Source: CAVWDU01 sp963753815
Lineage (GTDB): Bacteria > Pseudomonadota > Gammaproteobacteria > Pseudomonadales > Halieaceae
NCBI GenBank assembly: GCA_963753815.1
Contig: CAVWDU010000004.1
Location: forward strand, 1,312,001-1,376,000
Reading direction: 5' to 3'
Length of the DNA: 64,000 nucleotides
Shown here: positions 1 to 8,566 of the stretch, in pieces
How positions within the stretch are numbered: position 1 is the first letter of the stretch
How the letters are laid out: every line of letters starts with the position of its first letter
Position numbers and translations under genes: made by a program
The notes under the pieces: generated by a model
The model's database searches: none
The model's input: only the letters and a program-made list of their open reading frames with translations
What the model was told of the DNA's origin: nothing

Positions 1-1415
1 CGCAGATTGCCGAGTCCCCGCTCCCGGGTATCACCATAGCCCTTGACCAGGCGACCGCAGCGCGCAAGCTCCAGCGCCAGCGGGTAGTTGTCCGCAGCCC
101 CTGATTCGATGGCGGCAAGCCACTCACCGATGTGCTGTTGCTCGACCTGGTAGATCAGGCTGGAACGCCGGAATCGTCGCAGCCGGGACACCAGGTAGAG
201 GCTGAGAAATCCGCTGATACTGTTGGTCCGCAGGTGCCTCGGCCTGGCGAACAGGCCCAGGCATCCCGACCCCAGCCGCGAGTTCAACATCCGCCGGCCC
301 AGCCAGGCCGGCATGGCACCACAGAATTCCTCGACCCGGGGATGCAGGAATTCCACGATGGCCACCGGCTGCTCCCGTTCCGCCCCTACCTCTTCGCGAA
401 AGCGCTGGAAACGGGTCGCGCTGATCTTGATCTGCGCGACCCGGGGAAGGTCTTCGAAGGCCATCCAGAGAGCCAGGAAGCGAGCCACCTCCGTGGTCAG
501 TTCATGTCCGCCCGGTGGTTCCAGCTCACATATGCGCCGCAGGCGATCCAGGTACTCATGCGCGTACTGGTAATCCTGGTAATGCGCAAGCTTCCTGACT
601 CCCAGGTAGATCATCTGCTGGCTCGGCCGGGGGAAGTCGGCGACCCGCTCCAACAGTTCACTCCCGGCCTCGGTGGTGGCGGCGGGTAAATCCTCGGGGT
701 CGGGGATCAACGGAGCCGCCGGATCGGCCACGCGCAGCGCCGGTTCAGCGGTAGCCGGGTCGACCACCTGAACGGCTACGGCGCGCTGCTGCGCGGCAGC
801 CAGGTCAAAACTGGCAGCGAAGGTATCCAGGTTACTGGCCACTGCAATGCCGCCGAGACGAATCGTCTCCTCGAAGCTCTCGCGGGCAAACGGCAGGGTT
901 CCGGTCTGTGCAAGGGCGCCGAACAACGCGGCGTTGATCACCGACTGATGCGCCGCCGCGGTGGCCTGCATATCAAACCCGATAAACTGCTGCGCTCGTT
1001 CCCGCGCCACCGCAATGATCGCGTCCTTGTCGATGATGCCATTGCCCAGTGCCTCTTTCTCGGCAATGCCATAGGTTCGGTGTGTCGACGCGATGAGGGT
1101 GGTGCGGTCCGGCGTTACGAATCCCCGTTGGAGCAAGCGGCCCGCCTCCACGATCTCGGAACACATCACCAGGTCCACGTCGCCCGGCGAGGGGAACATG
1201 GACATGACGGGGTAGGCGTCCTCAGCGGCCAGGGCTTCGCGCGGGAACAACTCGAGGTAGTAGATGGTAGCGCCGGTGCGCTGCGCCACACCGGGGACCG
1301 AAGTGGTCTGGGTGAGGAAGCCCTCGCGTTGCGCCGTGTCGGCGATCCACTGGGCCAGCACGCCGCCACCCTCTCCACCGAGCGCGCCGATGACGATGCG
1401 GATGGCACTGCTCAC
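1..1415 (-). CDS. iorB: Indolepyruvate oxidoreductase beta subunit, long form (partial, runs off window start)
   Basis: The frame is open from a GTG start to base 1, so 471 codons are visible and the 3' end is missing. The first ~200 residues form the gamma-type domain of 2-oxoacid:ferredoxin oxidoreductases (IGALGGEGGGVLAQW near the start, then GVAQRTGATIYYLE). With IorA this family oxidatively decarboxylates arylpyruvates to arylacetyl-CoA. Classic IorB is only ~200 aa; this protein continues with a long arginine-rich region that includes KGYGDTRERGLGN, as in the long IorB-like proteins of Proteobacteria. The GTG start overlaps the iorA stop in a GTGA, so the two are translationally coupled. 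The arylpyruvate substrate is inferred from the family. Confidence 0.8.
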   Translation of the reverse strand, partial: MSSAIRIVIGALGGEGGGVLAQWIADTAQREGFLTQTTSVPGVAQRTGATIYYLELFPREALAAEDAYPVMSMFPSPGDVDLVMCSEIVEAGRLLQRGFVTPDRTTLIASTHRTYGIAEKEALGNGIIDKDAIIAVARERAQQFIGFDMQATAAAHQSVINAALFGALAQTGTLPFARESFEETIRLGGIAVASNLDTFAASFDLAAAQQRAVAVQVVDPATAEPALRVADPAAPLIPDPEDLPAATTEAGSELLERVADFPRPSQQMIYLGVRKLAHYQDYQYAHEYLDRLRRICELEPPGGHELTTEVARFLALWMAFEDLPRVAQIKISATRFQRFREEVGAEREQPVAIVEFLHPRVEEFCGAMPAWLGRRMLNSRLGSGCLGLFARPRHLRTNSISGFLSLYLVSRLRRFRRSSLIYQVEQQHIGEWLAAIESGAADNYPLALELARCGRLVKGYGDTRERGLGNL

Positions 1416-3592
1416 AGGGCGCACTCCCGTTCCTGCTTCTCCAGGCGTGCCTGCAGGAAGCCGATCACCCGATTGCGCAGAGAGTCGACCAGACGATCCC
1501 ACCAGCCGGGATTGAAGAGCAACTCGGCGCGCGCAAACGAAGGGCAAAGTACTGCGCTGTGCACATTGCCACCGCACACGCCGCACCCCACGCAGCTGTT
1601 GTCGACATAGGCCACCGGGTCGACCCGCATGGGATCGGGGTTCTCGCGTATTGTGAGGCTTGGGCAACCGGACAGGCGGATGCAGGCATGGTCACCGGTG
1701 CAGGTTTCACTGTCGACCACGAAACGTTCCTTGATCGTGCGCTTACCGCCCTTGATGCGTTTTGACAGCTGGGGCTTGATGCGACGCTGCTTGTTCAGCA
1801 TGCACTCACCCTCGGCAACGATCACCTTGAGCCCGTTGTACTCTGTGGTGAGTGCCTCGTCGATTGTCGCCTTCATCCGCGCTATATCGTAAGTGCGCAC
1901 GGTGCGCACCCACTCCACCCCGACGCCCTTGACCGCGGACTCGATCGGCTGGTTGTCGACACGCGGTTTGCGGGTAGTGGCGATCAGGTTCTCCGGCTCG
2001 ACGAACGACGGGATGTCCTGGCCACCCGTCGCGGCGGAGTAGCCGTTGTCGACGATGATCAGCACACCGTCGTGGTGGTTGAAAACCGCGCTGCTGACAC
2101 CCGTCGACAGACCGTTGTGCCAGAAACCACCGTCGCCCATGACGCTGATCGCGCGGTGCGGCAATTTGCTGCGAATCGCGCTGGAAGAAGCCAGGGAAAA
2201 CCCGTAGCCCATGATGGTGCTGCCGAGATTGAACGGGGGCAGGGTGGCAAAAGAGTGACAGCCGATATCGGCAGAGATATGAAATACCTCACCGTAATTT
2301 TTCTGCAATTGCTTGATCGCGCTGAACAGGGGTCGCTCGGGGCAGCCGGTGCACAGTCCGGCGGGACGCGCGACCACCTCCCTGCCCAGGGTTTCCGCCT
2401 GCTCTGCGGACAGTTCCGGGGTCAGCTCGCGGTGCCGCTTTTCGATCGCATCGACATCAACTCCGGCAGGCTTGCTCTCGCTCACGAACGCCGCGATGCC
2501 GTCCAGAGCCACCTGGCCGGTGAACTCGCCCAGGCCAGGCAGTAATCCTTTGCCGTGCAGGGCGGTCTGCAGGTCGGCCTTGCGCAGGATCAGGCCCACG
2601 TCCTGCTCGATGTAATTCGGCTGGCCCTCCTCGATCAACAGCACGTGGCGTTTACCGGCGCAGAACTGCACGACCTCATCGGGCACCAGAGGATAGGTGA
2701 CATTGAGCACGTACAGCGGTATGCGGGCATCACCGAACGCGTCGGCAAGCTGCAATCGCTCGAGTGCGCGCAGTGTGGTGTTATACAGTCCCCCCTGCAG
2801 GATGATACCGACATCCTGCAGGTCGCCGCTGAACACCTCGTTGAGCTGGTGCTCGCTGATGTAACGACGCGCGGCCGGCAGCCGGTTCAGGACCTTGTCT
2901 TTCTCCTGCTCGAAAATCAGCGGCGGGAGGATGATCCGATCGGCCTGTCGCTGCGGCGTCACCGGCTCCTGGCGATGGAACTGAGGCCGCAGGTTGTCGC
3001 TGGCAACAAATTCCCCGGTGACATGGCAGGTACGGATCCGGACCATCAGGAAGAGCGGCGTATGGCTCGCCTCCGAGAGCTCAAACCCCTGTTCGATCAT
3101 TCGGACGATGCTGGGCAGGTTGGGCCGCGGGTCGAGCAACCACATCTGCGATTTCATCGCGAAGGCATGGGTGCGTTCCTGCATGATGCTGGACCCTTCA
3201 CCGTAGTCTTCGCCGACGACGACCATTGCCCCCCCGGTGACACCGCTGGATGCGAGGTTGGCAAGTGCATCGCTGGCCACGTTGGTGCCCACCGTCGACT
3301 TCCAGGCCACGGCGCCGCGCAGCGGATAGTTGATCGATGCTGAAAGCATGCTGGCCGCGGTCGCCTCGGAGCCGCTCTGTTCAAAATGAACGCCCAGTTC
3401 CTCGAGAATGTCCTGGGCGTCAGCCAGTACGTCCATGAGGTGCGAGATCGGCGAGCCCTGGTAGCCGCCGACATAGGCCACCCCGGACTGCAACAGCGCT
3501 TTGGTGATGGCGAGGATACCCTCGCCACGAAACACCTCGCCGTTGCCCAGCCTCAGGTGTTCGACCTCTTTCTTGAACGAGCGCTCCGCCAC
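1412..3592 (-). CDS. iorA: Indolepyruvate ferredoxin oxidoreductase alpha subunit
   Basis: 726-aa thiamine-diphosphate enzyme. The N-terminal pyrimidine-binding domain has GYQGSPISHLMD near residue 43. The TPP/Mg site is GDGGFWHNG near residue 487. The C-terminus carries cysteine clusters near residues 627 (C-x5-C-x5-CP) and 664 (CVGCGVCG, then CPS). The second matches a 4Fe-4S ferredoxin motif; the first has wider spacing than the usual CxxCxxCxxxCP, so cluster content may differ from clostridial IorA. It forms a cytoplasmic complex with IorB and would convert indolepyruvate, phenylpyruvate or similar to the arylacetyl-CoA with ferredoxin reduction. It lies 92 bp downstream of the cyclase gene, on the same strand, and is probably co-transcribed. 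Confidence 0.88.
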   Translation of the reverse strand: MAERSFKKEVEHLRLGNGEVFRGEGILAITKALLQSGVAYVGGYQGSPISHLMDVLADAQDILEELGVHFEQSGSEATAASMLSASINYPLRGAVAWKSTVGTNVASDALANLASSGVTGGAMVVVGEDYGEGSSIMQERTHAFAMKSQMWLLDPRPNLPSIVRMIEQGFELSEASHTPLFLMVRIRTCHVTGEFVASDNLRPQFHRQEPVTPQRQADRIILPPLIFEQEKDKVLNRLPAARRYISEHQLNEVFSGDLQDVGIILQGGLYNTTLRALERLQLADAFGDARIPLYVLNVTYPLVPDEVVQFCAGKRHVLLIEEGQPNYIEQDVGLILRKADLQTALHGKGLLPGLGEFTGQVALDGIAAFVSESKPAGVDVDAIEKRHRELTPELSAEQAETLGREVVARPAGLCTGCPERPLFSAIKQLQKNYGEVFHISADIGCHSFATLPPFNLGSTIMGYGFSLASSSAIRSKLPHRAISVMGDGGFWHNGLSTGVSSAVFNHHDGVLIIVDNGYSAATGGQDIPSFVEPENLIATTRKPRVDNQPIESAVKGVGVEWVRTVRTYDIARMKATIDEALTTEYNGLKVIVAEGECMLNKQRRIKPQLSKRIKGGKRTIKERFVVDSETCTGDHACIRLSGCPSLTIRENPDPMRVDPVAYVDNSCVGCGVCGGNVHSAVLCPSFARAELLFNPGWWDRLVDSLRNRVIGFLQARLEKQERECAL

Positions 3593-3684
3593 TGTCTAAT
3601 CCCGTACCCGCGAGCGGGCAAGCTGTTGATGCAATGAAAACCCGGTAACGAATCGCCGGTGCTACCGCCCCCGGATGGTGCCGG

Positions 3685-4470
3685 TTACTTGCCGGGCACC
3701 AGGGCGAGCACCCGCAACGGACTCCCCGAGCCCTCGATGATCTTCAGCGGCGCGGCGATGATGACCGCGCCGGTGGCGGGCAGCAGGTCGAGATTAGTCA
3801 TGCACTGGAGACCCAGGCGACCCGCCCCGTGCATGAAGTAATGACAGGGAAACGGGGGGTCCATGGCGAAGGCCTGCCCCGCGTCTGTGCCCACGCACTC
3901 GGTGCCGAAACCCAGTACATCCCGCTCCTCGATCAACCACAACACGCAATCCTTGTCCGGCCCCGGCGAATGGGCACCGTCCTCCTGCATGTTGATGTAG
4001 TTGTCCGGGTCGGCTACCTTGCGCCAATCCGAGCGCATGAACAGCCAGGACCCGGCCGGAATCCTGCCGTTGTCCGCCTCCCAGGCTTCCAGGCACTCGC
4101 GGGTCAGGATGAAGCCCTTGTCGGCCGCGACTTCGGCGCTGCAGTCCACAACGCACACCGGCGCGATCATCTGCTCCAGCGGCAACGTGTCCACGGTGCC
4201 GTTAGGGCAGTCCTTCCCGCTGACCCAGTGTGACGGCGCGTCGAGATGGGTGCCCGTGTGTTCACTCATGGAGAAATTACTCCAGGCCCAACCGGGTCCC
4301 GCCTCGTCGTAGTGCGAGATTGTCTCCTTGCGAAAGCCCCAGGCCTGTCCGAATTCCTCGGGCAACTGGATCGTGGGATACTCGGGTCGCAGGGTCTCGG
4401 TCAGGTCCACTACGGTCACCGACCCGGCGGCGACACCGCCGACCAGCCCTTCCAGCACAGACTCGCTCAT
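3685..4470 (-). CDS. Cyclase-family (kynurenine formamidase-like) metal-dependent hydrolase
   Basis: 261 aa. The signature HTGTHLDAPSH near residue 91 is the metal-binding HxGTHxDxPxH motif of the cyclase/KynB superfamily, whose members hydrolyse amide, N-formyl or cyclic ester bonds using Zn or Mn. Both ends look complete and the ATG is preceded by an AGGAGAG-like stretch. It is the first gene of a leftward unit followed by iorA and iorB, and it shares a promoter region with the rightward RidA/CoA-ligase operon. That context suggests opening of an N-containing or lactone intermediate of aromatic degradation. The substrate is not deducible from sequence. Confidence 0.8.
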   Translation of the reverse strand: MSESVLEGLVGGVAAGSVTVVDLTETLRPEYPTIQLPEEFGQAWGFRKETISHYDEAGPGWAWSNFSMSEHTGTHLDAPSHWVSGKDCPNGTVDTLPLEQMIAPVCVVDCSAEVAADKGFILTRECLEAWEADNGRIPAGSWLFMRSDWRKVADPDNYINMQEDGAHSPGPDKDCVLWLIEERDVLGFGTECVGTDAGQAFAMDPPFPCHYFMHGAGRLGLQCMTNLDLLPATGAVIIAAPLKIIEGSGSPLRVLALVPGK

Positions 4471-4594
4471 TGTCGCTCTCCTCGTAGCCGCGCCCTTTTC
4501 GCGCGGGTTTGCACTCGGACCAGCAATGCGTCGGACCGGGGTGATCCTGTTCGATACCCCTCTCTCCGACGGGCTGCCGGCCGCCCGGAAATTT

Positions 4595-4610
4595 ATTTTA
4601 CCTTTAAAAC
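4595..4610. promoter_or_regulatory. Operator-like palindrome, copy 1
   Basis: ATTTTACCTTTAAAAC. It matches the copy at 4778-4793 at 13 of 16 positions and keeps the ATTTTA-N4-TAAAA(T/C) form. It lies 125 bp upstream of the cyclase start. Confidence 0.5.
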
Positions 4611-4637
4611 ATTAGCCCTTGCGGTGGGAAATTTCAA

Positions 4638-4653
4638 CAGGGGACGTCCCCTG
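4638..4653. promoter_or_regulatory. 16-bp perfect palindrome
   Basis: CAGGGGACGTCCCCTG reads identically on both strands. It is located between the two AT-rich operator copies, in the divergent promoter region. It is a candidate binding site for a dimeric regulator different from the one bound by the AT-rich motif. Confidence 0.4.
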
Positions 4654-4777
4654 CCAAGAGTATAAACGCTTCCGCCGGTGCCCGCCTGCCGCAGGCGTCC
4701 AGATGTTGGCAGGCCTCATCACGACACTCACAGGGAGGCATTCACCCTCCGTCGGGGCCGGGCTTGTCAGCCCCATT

Positions 4778-4793
4778 ATTTTAGGTTTAAAAT
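4778..4793. promoter_or_regulatory. Operator-like palindrome, copy 2
   Basis: ATTTTAGGTTTAAAAT, with 6-bp arms ATTTTA/TAAAAT around a 4-bp centre. It is the exact reverse complement of the site at 23988-24003. It lies 55 bp upstream of the RidA-family start, where a repressor would block the promoter. Confidence 0.6.
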
Positions 4794-4847
4794 ACTTTGC
4801 ACCACATCCGCGGTGTACAAAGCACCGCCAAAGAGGATCGGGCCACC

Positions 4848-5240
4848 ATGCACAGACCGCTTCAGCCGCCGGACTGGGCAACGCCCAGGGGATATGCAAA
4901 CGGCATCGTTGCCCGGGGCAACGAGACAATCTATACCGGCGGCATGATCGGCTGGGACGCGCAGTGCCAGTTCCAGAGCACCGACTTCGTTGACCAGGTG
5001 AAAGCCACGCTGGAAAACATCGTCGCCGTGCTCGCCCAGGCCGACGCCCGGCCGGAACACCTGGTGCGCCTGACCTGGTACATAACCGATAAAGAAGCCT
5101 ACCAGAACAACCTGCGAGAGATCGGCCGCGTCTACCGGGAGGTCATCGGACGCCACTTTCCCGCCATGGCGGTGGTGGAGGTAACGGCGCTGATGGAAGA
5201 CGAAGCCATGGTTGAGATCGAGGCAACCGCCGTCAAATGA
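4848..5240 (+). CDS. RidA/YjgF/YER057c family protein
   Basis: 130 aa. The ATG at 4848 is chosen because AAGAGGA lies ~12 bp upstream and the protein then starts where family alignments start. The RidA fold is indicated by GYANGIVARG, IYTGGMIGWD and the C-terminal TALMEDEAMVEIEATA. RidA proteins are small trimeric cytoplasmic enzymes that hydrolyse reactive enamines/imines. Some relatives (such as 2-aminomuconate deaminase) act inside aromatic-degradation pathways, which would suit this operon. It is the first gene of the rightward unit; the CoA ligase begins 91 bp after its stop. A specific role is inferred only from context. Confidence 0.82.
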   Translation: MHRPLQPPDWATPRGYANGIVARGNETIYTGGMIGWDAQCQFQSTDFVDQVKATLENIVAVLAQADARPEHLVRLTWYITDKEAYQNNLREIGRVYREVIGRHFPAMAVVEVTALMEDEAMVEIEATAVK

Positions 5241-5331
5241 AGATGCCGTACTGCGCACAGGGTCCCGGCGCGCCGATTGCGCCCACCGCCGCGCGGGCGG
5301 CCCGCCGCGTCCCCGTGCTGAGGTGGTGGCA

Positions 5332-6969
5332 ATGACTGCGGGAACTGTCGACTCGGTCTCCCATGCTTTCGAGATGACCGCATCGCGACACCCCGGGCGA
5401 CCGTTCCTGCATATACCCCGTCACGCTGCCCGGGATTATGCCGATGCCAGCGTCGACCTGACCTACGGCGAGGCCGCGGCGCAAATCGAGGCGACCCGAT
5501 CACGCTATCGGGCTGCGGGGCTGGGCCCTGGGCACCGGGTCGCGCTGATGCTGCGCAATCGCCCCGCTTTTTTCATCCACTGGCTGGCGCTGAACGACCT
5601 GGACGTGAGTGTCGTGCCGTTGAATGACGAGATGTCCGCCGATGAACAGGCCTACATTCTCAATCACAGCGAGGCCGACCTGCTGATTCACCTGGGCGAA
5701 TTCGGCGGCAAGCTCGACGCCGTCAAATCCCGACTCACGGGGGCAATACCCTGCGTCGCCGATGAAGCGCTCGACGGTATGGCGCCGATCGACGGGACCC
5801 GGCACCCCGGCAAACGGGGCCGCGACGCGGAATGCGCCCTGCTCTACACGTCGGGCAGCACCGGCAAGCCGAAAGGCTGCATACTGAGCAACGATTACTT
5901 CCTGCTGAGCGGTCAGCGCTACCTCGACCTGGGCGGGCTCTGCGCGCTCCGCGGGGAGGGCGAGCGCCTGATCACTCCCCTGCCGCTGGTGCATATGAAC
6001 GCGATGGCCTGTTCGACGCTGGCGATGATCCTGAATGGCGGCTGCATCGTGCAACTGGACCGGTTTCACCCGCGAACCTGGTGGCAATCCGTGCGCGAGT
6101 CCCGGGCAACCGTGGTTCATTACCTCGGTGTGATGCCGGCGATGCTGCTCAACCTGCCACCCGATGACGACAACTTTTCAGAACAGGTGCGCTTCGCCTT
6201 CGGCGCAGGCGTCAATCCGAAGCACCACGCCGCCTTCGAGGCCAGGTTCGGTTTTCCACTGATCGAGGCCTGGGGAATGACCGAGACCGGCAATCACGGT
6301 GCAATCATCGCCAACGAGGAACCCCGGCACGTTGGCCAGTCCTGTTTCGGTCGCACTCCCGAACACCTGGAGATCCGCATGGTAGACGAAGCGGGAGAGG
6401 ATGTTGCCCGGGGCGAACCGGGAGAACTGCTGCTGCGCCATCGGGGTGAGCGCCCGGAGCGGGGATTTTTTTCCGGATACCTCAAGGATGAGGCGGCAAC
6501 CCGGGAGGCCTGGACCGACGGGTGGTTCCACACCGGCGATGTGGTGCGCGAGGATGACACCGGGTCGCTCTACTTTGTCGACAGGCGCAAGAACGTTATC
6601 CGTCGATCAGGAGAGAACATTTCCGCGCTGGAAGTCGAGGCCGTGCTCAGCGAGGACCCGGATATCGGCCTGGTCGTCGTGTGTCCCGTCCCTGACGACG
6701 TCCGCGGCGACGAGGTGATGGCCTGTGTCGTCACCGCGCCGGGTATCGAGAGAGACGCGGACGCGGCCACAGCGATAGTCCGGCGGGCACTGACGGCGCT
6801 GGCCTATTTCAAGGCGCCGGGCTACGTCGGATTCTTCGACAGCCTGCCGCTGACACCCTCGGCGAAACCGCGACGGGCGGACATCAGGAAACTGGCCGTC
6901 TCGGCACTCGCTGCCGGCGACTGCCACGACCTGCGCCACCTGAAAAAACGCGGGACGGCGGCCAAGTGA
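5332..6969 (+). CDS. AMP-forming acyl-CoA synthetase (ANL superfamily)
   Basis: 545 aa. It has P-loop motif LLYTSGSTGKPKG, A5 motif WGMTETG, hinge region FVDRRKNVIRRSGENIS and the C-terminal adenylation lysine in TPSAKPRR. It activates a carboxylic acid to its CoA thioester via an acyl-AMP. The frame is open further upstream, but the ATG at 5332 (preceded by GAGGTGG) gives the normal N-terminus. The next gene starts at the stop in a GTGA overlap, so this is a tight operon. The substrate is probably the acid whose CoA ester is processed by the thiolase-like and SDR proteins encoded downstream. Confidence 0.85.
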   Translation: MTAGTVDSVSHAFEMTASRHPGRPFLHIPRHAARDYADASVDLTYGEAAAQIEATRSRYRAAGLGPGHRVALMLRNRPAFFIHWLALNDLDVSVVPLNDEMSADEQAYILNHSEADLLIHLGEFGGKLDAVKSRLTGAIPCVADEALDGMAPIDGTRHPGKRGRDAECALLYTSGSTGKPKGCILSNDYFLLSGQRYLDLGGLCALRGEGERLITPLPLVHMNAMACSTLAMILNGGCIVQLDRFHPRTWWQSVRESRATVVHYLGVMPAMLLNLPPDDDNFSEQVRFAFGAGVNPKHHAAFEARFGFPLIEAWGMTETGNHGAIIANEEPRHVGQSCFGRTPEHLEIRMVDEAGEDVARGEPGELLLRHRGERPERGFFSGYLKDEAATREAWTDGWFHTGDVVREDDTGSLYFVDRRKNVIRRSGENISALEVEAVLSEDPDIGLVVVCPVPDDVRGDEVMACVVTAPGIERDADAATAIVRRALTALAYFKAPGYVGFFDSLPLTPSAKPRRADIRKLAVSALAAGDCHDLRHLKKRGTAAK

Positions 6970-8147
6970 CACCGGCGCGCGATTACCAGGGCATCGCGCT
7001 GGTGACGCCGGTGTCGTTCGGCTACAGCAAGTCAAGCGATCGCGACGCCAGCTGGTTCATCGGCAGCGTGCTGCGGGAAATGCTCCACGACGCCGGCCTC
7101 GACAAGACGGCCGTGGACGGGCTGGCCATTTCCAGCTTCAGCCTGGCACCCGATACCGTGAGTTTCCTGACCCAGCACTTCGGGATGACCCTGCGCTGGC
7201 TGGAGCAACTGCCTTTCGGCGGCGCGTCCGGCATCGTCGCCCTGCGGCGCGCGGCCCGGGCGGTGCAGGCCGGTGATGCCGATATCATTGCCTGTATCGG
7301 CGGCGATACCGCCGAAACCGGGGGATTCAGGGAGCTGGCCGCTGACTTCTCCTCCTTCAGTAACAGTTCGGCCTACCCATACGGCAGCGCCGGGCCCAAC
7401 CTGCCGTTCGCACTGATCACCCGCGCCTACATGGAGCAGACCGGCGCGACCCGGGAAGATTTCGGGCGCATTGCGATCAGTCAGCGCCACAACGCGCGAC
7501 ACTACCCGCCTGCGCTGCTCGGCGACAAGCCCCTGAGCATGGCGGACTATCTCAACGCCCGCGAGATCGCCTCCCCGCTCCACCTCTATGACTGTGTCAT
7601 GCCCTGCGCGGGCGGCGAGGGTTTCCTGCTGATGAGCGTCGATCGCGCCCGCTCCCTGGGGCTGGACTTCGTGCAGATACTGGCCGCCGACGAACGTCAC
7701 AATGCCTATCCCGACGACCCGATCCAGTTGCGCGGCGGCTGGCCCCTGTTTGCCGTGGAGCTCTATAATGCAGCGGGGCTGGGACCCGATGACATGCACC
7801 TGGTGCAGACCTACGACGACTACCCCGTCATCTGCCTGTTGCAGCTGGAGGGCCTGGGTTTCTGTGCGCCGGGGGATGGGCCGCAGTGGCTGCGCGAGAC
7901 AGACCTGCGCTTCGACGGCGACGGAACACCCCACAACACCTCGGGCGGCCAGTTGTCCATCGGCCAGGCCGGCTCGGCGGCGGGTTACCTTGGCGTGGTC
8001 GAAGCGATCCGCCAGCTGACCGGGAGCGCCGGTGATAACCAGGTGCGTGATGCCGGGTTCGCGCTGGTGAGCGGTTACGGCATGATCAACTACGACCGCG
8101 GCCTGTGTAGTGCCGCCGCAATTCTGGCGCGGGATGAAGCTCGATGA
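6966..8147 (+). CDS. Thiolase-like protein lacking canonical catalytic residues (aldolase-type candidate)
   Basis: 393 aa with the full thiolase fold length. The nucleophilic cysteine site reads LPFGGASGIVA (Gly at residue 86 where thiolases have Cys). The GHP motif region reads NTSGGQLSIGQAGSAAG, with Gln replacing the active-site His. The C-terminal CxG region reads GYGMINYDRGLCSAA. Thiolysis by the standard mechanism is therefore unlikely. Thiolase-like proteins of the Ltp2 kind are retro-aldolases on acyl-CoA and work with a DUF35 partner, which is exactly the next gene (ATGA overlap). BbsB/BbsA of benzylsuccinate catabolism is another thiolase-DUF35 pair. The GTG start at 6966 overlaps the ligase stop. 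The function is inferred. Confidence 0.75.
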   Translation: MTPARDYQGIALVTPVSFGYSKSSDRDASWFIGSVLREMLHDAGLDKTAVDGLAISSFSLAPDTVSFLTQHFGMTLRWLEQLPFGGASGIVALRRAARAVQAGDADIIACIGGDTAETGGFRELAADFSSFSNSSAYPYGSAGPNLPFALITRAYMEQTGATREDFGRIAISQRHNARHYPPALLGDKPLSMADYLNAREIASPLHLYDCVMPCAGGEGFLLMSVDRARSLGLDFVQILAADERHNAYPDDPIQLRGGWPLFAVELYNAAGLGPDDMHLVQTYDDYPVICLLQLEGLGFCAPGDGPQWLRETDLRFDGDGTPHNTSGGQLSIGQAGSAAGYLGVVEAIRQLTGSAGDNQVRDAGFALVSGYGMINYDRGLCSAAAILARDEAR

Positions 8148-8566
8148 GCCCGGGCTTTGCAACCCGACTGCCGCCTGTGTCCGTCCTTCAGCTGCCCGTG
8201 TGCACCGAGTGTGGACACATCAGTTATCCCCCGCGAGAGCTGTGCGAACGGTGCCTGGCCGATGCGCTGGAGTGGCAGGCAGTCGAGCCCGGCGGGGTGC
8301 TGCAGTCCGGTACCACCCTGCACTACAGTCTCGAGCCGTTTTATGCGCGACAGTTACCCTGGGAGATCGCCTCCGTCAGGCTCGATTGCGGTCCCGTGTT
8401 GCTGGCGCACCTGCAACCCGGGTTGACGCCCGGCGCCCGCGTTGAGGTGAGTATCCGCAGCGACAGCGAAGGCAATCGGTATCTGGTCGCGTACGCAGAA
8501 TCTGACCCGGACGCTGATGCCGCGCAATGGCTCAAGCAGATCGACTTCAAGGAGACAGGACGATGA
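8144..8566 (+). CDS. DUF35 / OB-fold zinc-ribbon protein, partner of thiolase-like protein
   Basis: 140 aa. The N-terminal rubredoxin-like zinc ribbon has C20-x2-C23 (CTECG) and C34-x2-C37 (CERC). An OB-fold that covers acyl-CoA in this family follows (SGTTLHYSLEP, LAHLQPG). Such proteins form heteromers with thiolase-like enzymes and complete their CoA channel. Its start overlaps the thiolase stop and its stop overlaps the SDR start (both ATGA), so equimolar expression is likely. It is a structural or accessory subunit rather than an enzyme on its own. Confidence 0.83.
   Translation: MSPGFATRLPPVSVLQLPVCTECGHISYPPRELCERCLADALEWQAVEPGGVLQSGTTLHYSLEPFYARQLPWEIASVRLDCGPVLLAHLQPGLTPGARVEVSIRSDSEGNRYLVAYAESDPDADAAQWLKQIDFKETGR

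Larger units (their letters stand above)
4471..4847. promoter_or_regulatory. Divergent promoter region between cyclase-iorAB and ridA-dioxygenase units
   Basis: No protein gene is apparent in these 377 bp. The region contains two copies of an AT-rich palindrome (4595-4610 and 4778-4793) and a separate 16-bp GC-rich perfect palindrome (4638-4653). Both catabolic units must be transcribed outward from here. The AT-rich islands stand out against the GC-rich surroundings. Confidence 0.7.
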
